The notes under the pieces were generated by a model. The model was not told the DNA's origin. It was given only the letters and a program-made list of their open reading frames with translations, and did no database searches. The position numbers were made by a program, and so were the translations under genes. Source: Coriaria nepalensis (lineage: Eukaryota > Streptophyta > Magnoliopsida > Cucurbitales > Coriariaceae). Taken from it: DNA of 64,000 bases. Below, in pieces: positions 23,731 through 35,174 of the stretch; the first letter of the stretch is position 1; each line of letters starts with the position of its first letter. The stretch lies in NCBI GenBank assembly GCA_027186245.1, contig CP114481.1, positions 46,593,501-46,657,500 on the forward strand, written 5' to 3'.

Positions 23731-26700
23731 TTTGTGCATAACTTGCAAATGATCAATGCAACGAAAGTGTGCATTCGTTTAACCTTAAAATCATTTCAAT
23801 GAGTCATTTCAAGTCAATATCTTCTTTCAAAGAAAGTCGAACGCATTTTATTTTTGCACTACAAACACAAGTTTTGTGCATAACTTGCAAATGATCAAAG
23901 CAAGGAAGGTGTGCATTCGTTTAACCTTAAAATCATTTGAATGAGTCATTTCAACTCAATATCTTCTTTCAAAGCAAGTCGAACGCATTTTATTTTTGCA
24001 CTACAAACACAAGTTTTGTGCATAACTTGCAAATGATCAATGCAAGGAAAGTGTGCATTCGTTTAACCTTAAAATCATTTCAATGAGTCATTTCAACTCA
24101 ATATCTTCTTTCAAAGCAATTCGAACGAATTCTATTTTTTAACTACAAACACAACTTTTGTGCATAACTTGAAAATGATCAATGCAAGGAAAGTGTGCAT
24201 TCGTTTAACCTTAAAATCATTTCAATGAGTCATTTCAACTCAATATCTTCTTTCAGAGCAAGTCGAACGAATTTTAGTTTTGCACTACAAACACAAGTTT
24301 TGTGCATAACTTGCAAATGATCAATGCAAGGAAAGTGTGGATTCGTTTAACCTTAAAATCATTTCAATGAGTCATTTCAACTCAATATCTTCTTTCAAAG
24401 CAATTCGAACGTATTCTATTTTTTCACTACAAACACAAGTTTTGTGCATAACTTGCAAATGATCAATGCAAGGAAAGTGTGCATTCGTTTAACCTTAAAA
24501 TCATTTCAATGAGTCATTTCAACTCAATATCTTCTTTCAAAGCAATTCGAACGAATTCTATTTTTTCAGTACAAACACAATTTTTGTGCCTAACTTGCAA
24601 ATGATCAATGCAAGGAAAGTGTGCATTCGTTTAACCTTGAAATCATTTCAATGAGTCATTTCAACTCAATATCTTCTTTCAAAGCAATTCGAACGAATTC
24701 AATTTTTGCACTACAAACACAAGTTTTGTGCTTAAGTTGCAAATGATCAATGCAAGGAAAGTATGCATTCGTTTAACCTTAAAATCATTTCAATGAGTCA
24801 TTTGAAGTCAATAACTTATTTCAAAGCAAGTCGAACGCATTCTATTTTTGCACTACAAACACAAGTTTTGTGCATAACTTGCAAATGATCAGTGCAAGGA
24901 AAGTGTGCATTCGTTTAACCTTAAAATCATTTCAATGAGTCAGTCCAAGTCAATAACTTATTTCAAAGCAAGTCGAACGAATTCTATTTTTGCACTACAA
25001 ACACAAGTTTTGTGCATAACTTGCAAATGACCAATGCAACGAAAGTGTGCATTCGTTTAACCTTAAAATCATTTCAATGAGTCATTTCAACTCAATATCT
25101 TCTTTCAAAGCAATTCGAACGAATTCTATTTTTTCAATTCAAACACAACTTTTGTGCATAACTTGCAAATGATCAATGCAAGGAAAGTGTGCATTCGTTT
25201 AACCTTAAAATCATTTCAATGAGTCAGTCCAAGTCAATAACTTATTTCAAAGCAAGTCGAACGAATTCTATTTTTGCACTACAAACACAAGTTTTGTGCA
25301 TAACTTGCAAATGACCAATGCAACGAAAGTGTGCATTCGTTTAACCTTAAAATCATTTCAATGAGTCATTTCAACTCAATATCTTCTTTCAAAGCAATTC
25401 GAACGAATTCTATTTTTTCAATTCAAACACAACTTTTGAGCATAACTTGCAAATGATCAATGCAAGGAAAGTGTGCATTCGTTTAACCTTAAAATCATTT
25501 CAATGAGTCATTTCAACTCAATATCTTCTTTCAAAGCAATTCGAACGAATTCTATTTTTTCAGTACAAACACAATTTTTGTGCCTAACTTGCAAATGATC
25601 AATGCAAGGAAAGTGTGCATTCGTTTAACCTTAAAATCATTTCAATGAGTCATTTCAAGTCAATATCTTCTTTCAAAGCAAGTCGAACGCATTTTATTTT
25701 TGCACTACAAACACAACTTTTGTGCATAACTTGCAAATGATCAATGGAAGGAAAGTGTGCATTCGTTTAACCTTAAAATCATTTCAATGAGTCATTTCAA
25801 CTCAATATCTTCTTTCAAAGCAAGTCGAACGAATTTTATTTTTGCACTACAAACACAAGTTTTGTGCATAACTTGCAAATGATCAATGCAAGGAAAGTTT
25901 GCATTCGTTTAACCTTAAAATCATTTCAATGAGTCATTTCAACTCAATATCTTCTTTCAAAGCAATTCGAACGAATTCTATTTTTTCACTACAAACACAA
26001 CTTTTGTGCATAACTTGCAAATGATCAATGCAAGGAAAGTGTGCATTCGTTTAACCTTAAAATCATTTCAATGAGTCATTTCAACTCAATATCTTCTTTC
26101 AAAGCAATTCGAACGAATTCCATTTTTTCAGTACAAACACAATTTTTGTGCCTAACTTGCAAATGATCAATGCAAGGAAAGTGTGCATTCGTTTAACCTT
26201 AAAATCATTTCAATGAGCAATTTCAAGTCAATAACTTATTTCAAAGCAAGTCGAACGCATTCTATTTTTGCACTACAATCACAAGTTTTGTGCATAACTT
26301 GCAAATGATCAATGCAACGAAAGTGTGCATTCGTTTAACCTTAAAATCATTTCAATGAGTCATTTCAAGTCAATATCTTCTTTCAAAGAAAGTCGAACGC
26401 ATTTTATTTTTGCACTACAAACACAAGTTTTGTGCATAACTTGCAAATGATCAAAGCAAGGAAGGTGTGCATTCGTTTAACCTTAAAATCATTTGAATGA
26501 GTCATTTCAACTCAATATCTTCTTTCAAAGCAAGTCGAACGCATTTTATTTTTGCACTACAAACACAAGTTTTGTGCATAACTTGCAAATGATCAATGCA
26601 AGGAAAGTGTGCATTCGTTTAACCTTAAAATCATTTCAATGAGTCATTTCAACTCAATATCTTCTTTCAAAGCAATTCGAACGAATTCTATTTTTTAACT

Positions 26701-27495
26701 ACAAGCACAACTTTTGTGCATAACTTGAAAATGATCAATGCAAGGAAAGTGTGCATTCGTTTAACCTTAAAATCATTTCAATGAGTCATTTCAACTCAAT
26801 ATCTTCTTTCAGAGCAAGTCGAACGAATTTTAGTTTTGCACTACAAACACAAGTTTTGTGCATAACTTGCAAATGATCAATGCAAGGAAAGTGTGGATTC
26901 GTTTAACCTTAAAATCATTTCAATGAGTCATTTCAACTCAATATCTTCTTTCAAAGCAATTCGAACGTATTCTATTTTTTCACTACAAACACAAGTTTTG
27001 TGCATAACTTGCAAATGATCAATGCAAGGAAAGTGTGCATTCGTTTAACCTTAAAATCATTTCAATGAGTCATTTCAACTCAATATCTTCTTTCAAAGCA
27101 ATTCGAACGAATTCTATTTTTTCAGTACAAACACAATTTTTGTGCCTAACTTGCAAATGATCAATGCAAGGAAAGTGTGCATTCGTTTAACCTTGAAATC
27201 ATTTCAATGAGTCATTTCAACTCAATATCTTCTTTCAAAGCAATTCGAACGAATTCAATTTTTGCACTACAAACACAAGTTTTGTGCTTAAGTTGCAAAT
27301 GATCAATGCAAGGAAAGTATGCATTCGTTTAACCTTAAAATCATTTCAATGAGTCATTTGAAGTCAATAACTTATTTCAAAGCAAGTCGAACGCATTCTA
27401 TTTTTGCACTACAAACACAAGTTTTGTGCATAACTTGCAAATGATCAGTGCAAGGAAAGTGTGCATTCGTTTAACCTTAAAATCATTTCAATGAG
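22380..27495 (+). repeat. 2,556-bp segmental duplication (18-mer), two copies
   Basis: Offsets of 2,556 bp hold for GTCAGTCC (22,383/24,939), CTTTTGAG (22,877/25,433), ATGATCAAAG (23,891/26,447), GTGTGG (24,335/26,891), GCTTAAGTTGC (24,731/27,287) and GATCAGTG (24,887/27,443). The first copy overlaps the second copy of the 22-mer block, so this event is younger. The TGATCCATG variant at 22,898 reads TGATCAATG in the second copy, a private change since duplication. Confidence 0.9.
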
Positions 27496-29040
27496 TCATT
27501 TCAAGTCAATATCTTCTTTCAAAGCAAGTCGAACGCATTTTATTTTTGCACTACAAACACAACTTTTGTGCATAACTTGCAAATGATCAATTGAAGGAAA
27601 GTGTGCATTCGTTTATCCTTAAAATCATTTCAATGAGTCATTTCAACTCAATATCTTCTTTCAAAGCAAGTCGAACGAATTTTATTTTTGCACTACAAAC
27701 ACAAGTTTTGTGCATAACTTGCAAATGATCAATGCAAGGAAAGTGTGCATTCGTTTAACCTTAAAATCATTTCAATGAGTCATTTCAACTCAATATCTTC
27801 TTTCAAAGCAATTCGAACGAATTCCATTTTTTCAGTACAAACACAATTTTTGTGCCTAACTTGCAAATGATCAATGCAAGGAAAGTGTGCATTCGTTTAA
27901 CCTTAAAATCATTTCAATGAGCAATTTCAAGTCAATAACTTATTTCAAAGCAAGTCGAACGCATTCTATTTTTGCACTACAATCACAAGTTTTGTGTATA
28001 ACTTGCAAATGATCAATGCAACGAAAGTGTGCATTCGTTTAACCTTAAAATCATTTCAATGAGTCATTTCAAGTCAATATCTTCTTTCAAAGAAAGTTGA
28101 ACGCATTTTATTTTTGCACTACAAACACAAGTTTTGTGCATAACTTGCAAATGATCAATGCAAGGAAGGTGTGCATTCGTTTAACCTTAAAATCATTTGA
28201 ATGAGTCATTTCAACTCAATATCTTCTTTCAAAGCAAGTCGAACGCATTTTATTTTTGCACTACAAACACAAGTTTTGTGCATAACTTGCAAATGATCAA
28301 TGCAAGGAAAGTGTGCATTCGTTTAACCTTAAAATCATTTCAATGAGTCATTTCAACTCAATATCTTCTTTCAAAGCAATTCGAACGAATTCTATTTTTT
28401 AACTACAAACACAACTTTTGTGCATAACTTGAAAATGATCAATGCAAGGAAAGTGTGCATTCGTTTAACCTTAAAATCATTTCAATGAGTCATTTCAACT
28501 CAATATCTTCTTTCAGAGCAAGTCGAACGAATTTTAGTTTTGCACTACAAACACAAGTTTTGTGCATAACTTGCAAATGATCAATGCAAGGAAAGTGTGG
28601 ATTCGTTTAACCTTAAAATCATTTCAATGAGTCATTTCAACTCAATATCTTCTTTCAAAGCAATTCGAACGTATTCTATTTTTTCACTACAAACACAAGT
28701 TTTGTGCATAACTTGCAAATGATCAATGCAAGGAAAGTGTGCATTCGTTTAACCTTAAAATCATTTCAATGAGTCATTTCAACTCAATATCTTCTTTCAA
28801 AGCAATTCGAACGAATTCTATTTTTTCAGTACAAACACAATTTTTGTGCCTAACTTGCAAATGATCAATGCAAGGAAAGTGTGCATTCGTTTAACCTTGA
28901 AATCATTTCAATGAGTCATTTCAACTCAATATCTTCTTTCAAAGCAATTCGAACGAATTCAATTTTTGCACTACAAACACAAGTTTTGTGCTTAAGTTGC
29001 AAATGATCAATGCAAGTAAAGTGTGCATTCGTTTAACCTT
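27485..29040 (+). repeat. Partial third copy of the 18-mer block, one monomer missing
   Basis: The GGAAGG-type monomer (25,739) is matched at 27,585 with offset 1,846 (13 monomers), but AAAGAAAG (26,385), GTGTGG (26,891) and GCTTAAGTTGC (27,287) recur at 28,089, 28,595 and 28,991 with offset 1,704 (12 monomers). The monomer with T6CACTAC/CAACTTTTG seen near 25,985 is absent here. Private changes are TCAATTGAAGG and GAAAGTTGAACG. Confidence 0.8.
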
Positions 29041-30010
29041 AAAATCATTTCAATGAGTCATTTCAAGTCAATATCTTCTTTCAAAGCAAGTCGAACGCAT
29101 TTTATTTTTGCACTACAAACACAACTTTTGTGCATAACTTGCAAATGATCAATGGAAGGAAAGTGTGCATTCGTTTAACCTTAAAATCATTTCAATGAGT
29201 CATTTCAACTCAATATCTTCTTTCAAAGCAAGTCGAACGAATTTTATTTTTGCACTACAAACACAAGTTTTGTGCATAACTTGCAAATGATCAATGCAAG
29301 GAAAGTGTGGATTCGTTTAACCTTAAAATCATTTCAATGAGTCATTTCAACTCAATATCTTCTTTCAAAGCAATTCGAACGTATTCTATTTTTTCACTAC
29401 AAACACAAGTTTTGTGCATAACTTGCAAATGATCAATGCAAGGAAAGTGTGCATTCGTTTAACCTTAAAATCATTTCAATGAGTCATTTCAACTCAATAT
29501 CTTCTTTCAAAGCAATTCGAACGAATTCTATTTTTTCAGTACAAACACAATTTTTGTGCCTAACTTGCAAATGATCAATGCAAGGAAAGTGTGCATTCGT
29601 TTAACCTTGAAATCATTTCAATGAGTCATTTCAACTCAATATCTTCTTTCAAAGCAATTCGAACGAATTCAATTTTTGCACTACAAACACAAGTTTTGTG
29701 CTTAAGTTGCAAATGATCAATGCAAGTAAAGTGTGCATTCGTTTAACCTTAAAATCATTTCAATGAGTCATTTCAAGTCAATATCTTCTTTCAAAGCAAG
29801 TCGAACGCATTTTATTTTTGCACTACAAACACAACTTTTGTGCATAACTTGCAAATGATCAATGGAAGGAAAGTGTGCATTCGTTTAACCTTAAAATCAT
29901 TTCAATGAGTCATTTCAACTCAATATCTTCTTTCAAAGCAAGTCGAACGAATTTTATTTTTGCACTACAAACACAAGTTTTGTGCATAACTTGCAAATGA
30001 TCAATGCAAG
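28590..30010 (+). repeat. 710-bp HOR (5-mer), two copies
   Basis: GTGTGG lies at 28,595 and 29,305, GCTTAAGTTGC at 28,991 and 29,701, and AATGGAAGGA at 29,151 and 29,861, all 710 bp apart. The duplication began inside the partial 18-mer copy and is among the younger events here. A lone related monomer (GCTTAAGTTGC) appears at 33,231. Confidence 0.85.
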
Positions 30011-30084
30011 GAAAGTGTGCATTCGTTTAACCTTAAAAGCATTTCAATGAGTCATTTCAACTCAATATCTTCTTTCAAAGCAAT

Positions 30085-31600
30085 TCGAACGAATTCTATT
30101 TTTTCAATACAAACACAATTTTTGTGCATAACTTGCAAATGATCAATGCAAGGAAAGTGTGCATTCGTTTAACCTTAAAATCATTTCAATGAGTCAGTCC
30201 AAGTCAATAACTTATTTCAAAGCAAGTCGAACGAATTCTATTTTTGCACTACAAACACAAGTTTTGTGCATAACTTGCAAATGATCAATGCAAGGAAAGT
30301 GTGCATTCGTTTAACCTTAAAATCATTTCAATGAGTCATTTCAACTCAATATCTTCTTTCAAAGCAATTCGAACGAATTCTATTTTTTCACTACAACACA
30401 ACTTTTGTGCATAACTTTCAAATGATCAATGCAAGGAAAGTGTGCATTCGTTTAACCTTAAAATCATTTCAATGAGTCATTTCAACTCAATATCTTCTTT
30501 CAAAGCAATTCGAACGAATTCTATTTTTTCAGTACAAACACAATTTTTGTGCCTAACTTGCAAATGATCAATGCAAGGAAAGTGTGCATTCGTTTAACCT
30601 TAAAATCATTTCAATGAGCAATTTCAAGTCAATAACTTATTTCAAAGCAAGTCGAACGCATTCTATTTTTGCACTACAATCGTAAGTTTTGTGCATAACT
30701 TTCAAATGATCAATCCAACGAAAGTGTGCATTCGTTTAACCTTAAAATCATTTCAATGAGTCATTTCAAGTCAATATCTTCTTTCAAAGCAAGTCGAACG
30801 CATTTTATTTTTGCACTACAAACACAACTTTTGTGCATAACTTGCAAATGATCAATGCAAGGAAAGTGTGCATTCGCTTAACCTTAAAATCATTTCAATG
30901 AGTCAGTCCAAGTCAATAACTTATTTCAAAGCAAGTCGAACGAATTCTATTTTTGCACTAGAAACACAAGTTTTGTGCATAACTTGCAAATGATCAATGC
31001 AAGGAAAGTGTGCATTCGTTTAACCGTAAAATCATTTCAATGAGTCATTTCAACTCAATATCTTCTTTCAAAGCAATTCGAACGAATTCTATTTTTTCAC
31101 TACAACACAACTTTTGTGCATAACTTGCAAATGATCAATGCAAGGAAAGTGTGCATTCGTTTAACCTTAAAATCATTTCAATGAGTCATTTCAACTCAAT
31201 ATCTTCTTTCAAAGCAATTCGAACGAATTCTATTTTTTCAGTACAAACACAATTTTTGTGCTTAACTTGCAAATGATCAATGCAAGGAAAGTGTGCATTC
31301 GTTTAACCTTAAAATCATTTCAATGAGCAATTTCAAGTCAATAACTTATTTCAAAGCAAGTCGAACGCATTCTATTTTTGCACTACAATCGTAAGTTTTG
31401 TGCATAACTTTCAAATGATCAATCCAACGAAAGTGTGCATTCGTTTAACCTTAAAATCATTTCAATTAGTCATTTCAAGTCAATATCTTCTTTCAAAGCA
31501 AGTCGAACGCATTTTATTTTTGCACTACAAACACAACTTTTGTGCATAACTTGGAAATGATCAATGCAAGGAAAGTGTGCATTCGTTTAACCTTAAAATC
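30085..31600 (+). repeat. 709-bp HOR (5-mer), two copies
   Basis: GTCAGTCC lies at 30,193 and 30,902, CTACAACACA (one A lost) at 30,391 and 31,100, and CGTAAG in CAATCGTAAG at 30,681 and 31,390. The 709-bp spacing reflects the inherited single-base loss. The same CTACAACACA allele appears once more at 33,495, 2,395 bp further on. Private changes include GCACTAGAAAC, CCGTAAAATC and CAATTAGTC in the second copy. Confidence 0.85.
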
Positions 31601-32440
31601 ATTTCAATGAGTAATTTCAACTCAATATCTTCTTTCAAAGCAAGTCGAACGAATTTTATTTTTGCACTACAAACACAAGTTTTGTGCATAACTTGCAAAT
31701 GATCAATGCAAGGAAAGTGTGCATTCGTTTAACCTTAAAATCATTTGAATGAGTCATTTCAACTCAGTATCTTCTTTCAAAGCAATTCGAACGTATTCTA
31801 TTTTTTCAATACAAACACAACTTTTGTGCATAACTTGCAAATGATCAATGCAAGGAAAGTGTGCGTTCGTTTAACCTTAAAATCATTTCAATGAGTCATT
31901 TCAACTCAATATCTTCTTTCAAAGCAATTCGAACGAATTCTATTTTTTCAGTACAAACACAATTTTTGTGCCTAACTTGCGAATGATCAATGCAAGGAAA
32001 GTGTGCATTCGTTTAACCTTAAAATCATTTCAATAAGCAATTTCAAGTCAATAACTTATTTCAAAGGAAGTCGAACGCATTCTATTTTTGCACTACAATC
32101 ACAAGTTTTGTGCATAACTTGCAAATGATCAATGAAACGAAAGTGTGCATTCGTTTAACCTTAAAATCATTTCAAAGAGTCATTTCAAAGCAATTCGAAC
32201 GAATTCTTTTTTTGCAATTCAAACACAACTTTTGTGCATAACATGCAAATGATCAATGCAAGGAAAGTGTGCATTCGTTTAACCTTAAAATCATTTCAAT
32301 GAGCAATTTAAAGTCAATAACTTATTTCAAAGCAAGTCGAACGCATTCTATTTTTGCACTACAATCACAAGTTTTGTGCATAACTTGCAAATGATCAATG
32401 CAAGGAAAGTGTGCATTCGTTTAACCTTAAAATCATTTCA
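31600..32440 (+). repeat. Mixed monomers with an 18-bp deletion
   Basis: About six monomers with many private changes (TTGCGAATG, CAATAAGC, CAAAGGAAG, GAAACGAAAG). One monomer is shortened to about 124 bp by the deletion at 32,187. The part from about 32,200, with GCAATTCAAAC (32,214) and AACATGC, recurs near 34,343 at an offset of 2,129 bp. Confidence 0.7.
32180..32200 (+). other. 18-bp deletion at a TTTCAA microhomology
   Basis: The monomer jumps from GAGTCATTTCAA straight to AGCAATTCG, omitting 18 bp that elsewhere read CTCAATATCTTCTTTCAA. The missing stretch and its left flank both end in TTTCAA, so one copy of the direct repeat was lost with the interval, as expected for replication slippage or microhomology end joining. 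The related monomer near 34,285-34,345 is full length. Confidence 0.9.
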
Positions 32441-33020
32441 ATGAGTCATTTCAACTCAATATCTTCTTTCAAAGCAAGTCGAACGAATTTTATTTTTGCA
32501 CTACAAACACAAGTTTTGTGCATAGCTTGCAAATGATCAATGCAAGGAAAGTGTGCATTCGTTTAACCTTAAAATCATTTCAATGAGTCATTTCAACTCA
32601 ATATCTTCCTTCAAAGCAATTCGAACGTATTCTATTTTTTCACTACAAACACAACTTTTGTGCATAACATGCAAATGATCAATGCAAGGAAAGTGTGCAT
32701 TCGTTTAACCTTAAAATCATTTCAATGAGTCATTTCAACTCAATATCTTCTTTCAAAGCAAGTCGAACGAATTTTATTTTTGCACTACAAACACAAGTTT
32801 TGTGCATAGCTTGCAAATGATCAATGCAAGGAAAGTGTGCATTCGTTTAACCTTAAAATCATTTCAATGAGTCATTTCAACTCAATATCTTCCTTCAAAG
32901 CAATTCGAACGTATTCTATTTTTTCACTACAAACACAACTTTTGTGCATAACTTGCAAATGATCAATGCAAGGAAAGTGTGCATTCGTTTAACCTTAAAA
33001 TCATTTCAATGAGTCATTTC
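32440..33020 (+). repeat. 284-bp HOR (2-mer), two copies
   Basis: CATAGCTTGC lies at 32,521 and 32,805 and CTTCCTTCAAAG at 32,605 and 32,889, each 284 bp apart. The same monomer pair seeds the 852-bp block that follows (CATAGC at 33,798 and 34,650). Confidence 0.85.
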
Positions 33021-33760
33021 AACTCAATATCTTCTTTCAAAGCAATTCGAACGAATTCTATTTTTTCAATACAAACACAATTTTTGTGCATAACTTGCAA
33101 ATGATCAATGCAAGGAAAGTGTGCATTCGTTTAACCTTAAAATCATTTCAATGAGTCAGTCCAAGTCAATAACTTATTTCAAAGCAAGTCGAACGAATTC
33201 TATTTTTGCACTACAAACACAAGTTTTGTGCTTAAGTTGCAAATGATCAATGCAAGTAAAGTGTGCATTCGTTTAACCTTAAAATCATTTCAATGAGTCA
33301 TTTCAAGTCAATATCTTCTTTCAAAGCAAGTCGAACGCATTTTATTTTTGCACTACAAACACAACTTTTGTGCATAACTTGCAAATGATCAATGGAAGGA
33401 AAGTGTGCATTCGTTTAACCTTAAAATCATTTCAATGAGTCATTTCAACTCAATATCTTCTTTCAAAGCAATTCGAACGAATTCTATTTTTTCACTACAA
33501 CACAACTTTTGTGCATAACTTGCAAATGATCAATGCAAGGAAAGTGTGCATTCGTTTAACCTTAAAATCATTTCAATGAGTCATTTCAACTCAATATCTT
33601 CTTTCAAAGCAATTCGAACGAATTCTATTTTTTCAGTACAAACACAATTTTTGTGCTTAACTTGCAAATGATCAATGCAAGGAAAGTGTGCATTCGTTTA
33701 ACCTTAAAATCATTTCAAAGAGTCATTTCAACTCAATATCTTCTTTCAAAGCAATTCGAA
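33020..33760 (+). repeat. Transitional monomers between left and middle domains
   Basis: Five monomers mix left-domain alleles (T6CAATAC, GTCAGTCC, the lone GCTTAAGTTGC at 33,231, CTACAACACA at 33,495 with one base lost, T6CAGTAC) with CAAAGAGTC near 33,717. No higher-order period is obvious. Confidence 0.6.
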
Positions 33761-35134
33761 CGAATTTTATTTTTGCACTACAAACACAAGTTTTGTGCAT
33801 AGCTTGCAAATGATCAATGCAAGGAAAGTGTGCATTCGTTTAACCTTAAAATCATTTCAATGAGTCATTTCAACTCAATATCTTCCTTCAAAGCAATTCG
33901 AACGTATTCTATTTTTGCACTACAAACACAAGTTTTGTGCATAACTTGCAAATGATCAATGCAAGGAAAGTGTGCATTCGTTTAACCTTAAAATCATTTC
34001 AATGAGCGACTTCAAGTCCATAACTTATTTCAAAGCAAGTCGAACGCATTCTATTTTTGCAGTACAAACACAAGTTTTGTGCATACCTTGCAAATGATCA
34101 ATGCAAGGAAGGTGTGCATTCGTTTAACCTTAAAATCATTTCAATGGGTCAGTCCAAGTCCATAACTTATTTCAAAGCAAGTCGAACGCATTCTATTTTT
34201 GCACTACAAACACAAGTTTTGTGCATAACTTGCGAATGATCAATGCAAAGAAAGTGTGCATTCGTTTAACCTTAAAATCATTTCAATGAGTCATTTCAAC
34301 TCAATATCTTCTTTCAAAGCAATTCGAACGAATTCTATTTTTGCAATTCAAACACAACTTTTGTGCATAACATGCAAATGATCAATGCAAGGAAAGTGTG
34401 CATTCGTTTAACCTTAAAATCATTTCAAGGAGCAATTTAAAGTCAATAACTTATTTCAAAGCAAGTCGAACGCATTCTATTTTTGCACTACAATCACAAG
34501 TTTTGTGCATAACTTGCAAATGATCAATGCAAGGAAAGTGTGCATTCGTTTAACCTTAAAATCATTTCAATGAGTCATTTCAACTCAATATCTTCTTTCA
34601 AAGCAAGTCGAACGAATTTTATTTTTGCACTACAAACACAAGTTTTGTGCATAGCTTGCAAATGATCAATGCAAGGAAAGTGTGCATTCGTTTAACCTTA
34701 AAATCATTTCAATGAGTCATTTCAACTCAATATCTTCCTTCAAAGCAATTCGAACGTATTCTATTTTTGCACTACAAACACAAGTTTTGTGCATAACTTG
34801 CAAATGATCAATGCAAGGAAAGTGTGCATTCGTTTAACCTTAAAATCATTTCAATGAGCGACTTCAAGTCCATAACTTATTTCAAAGCAAGTCGAACGCA
34901 TTCTATTTTTGCACTACAAACACAAGTTTTGTGCATACCTTGCAAATGATCAATGCAAGGAAGGTGTGCATTCGTTTAACCTTAAAATCATTTCAATGGG
35001 TCAGTCCAAGTCCATAACTTATTTCAAAGCAAGTCGAACGCATTCTATTTTTGCACTACAAACACAAGTTTTGTGCATAACTTGCGAATGATCAATGCAA
35101 AGAAAGTGTGCATTCGTTTAACCTTAAAATCATT
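33760..35134 (+). repeat. 852-bp HOR (6-mer), two overlapping copies
   Basis: CATAGC at 33,798 and 34,650, CTTCCTTC at 33,882 and 34,734, GAGCGAC at 34,004 and 34,856, and TTGCGAATG at 34,231 and 35,083 are each 852 bp apart. The clearly duplicated part is about 520 bp at each end; the 330 bp between matches 32.2-32.5 kb instead. The CATACCTTGC change (about 34,083 and 34,935) removes a stop codon and makes two near-identical spurious 60-codon reading frames. Confidence 0.85.
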
Positions 35135-35174
35135 TCAATGGGTCAGTCCAAGTCCATAACTTATTTCAAAGCAA

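Noticed and set aside
9787..27495. The 2,556-bp period at 22.4-27.5 kb being the same unit as the 2 x 1,278-bp A-B pair at 9.8-17.4 kb
   Set aside because: Both are 18 monomers long, but the diagnostic variants differ (GTTCATTCG, AACTTCTGTGC and GAGTCGACCG in one; GTGTGG, ATGATCAAAG and GCTTAAGTTGC in the other). The equal length looks coincidental.
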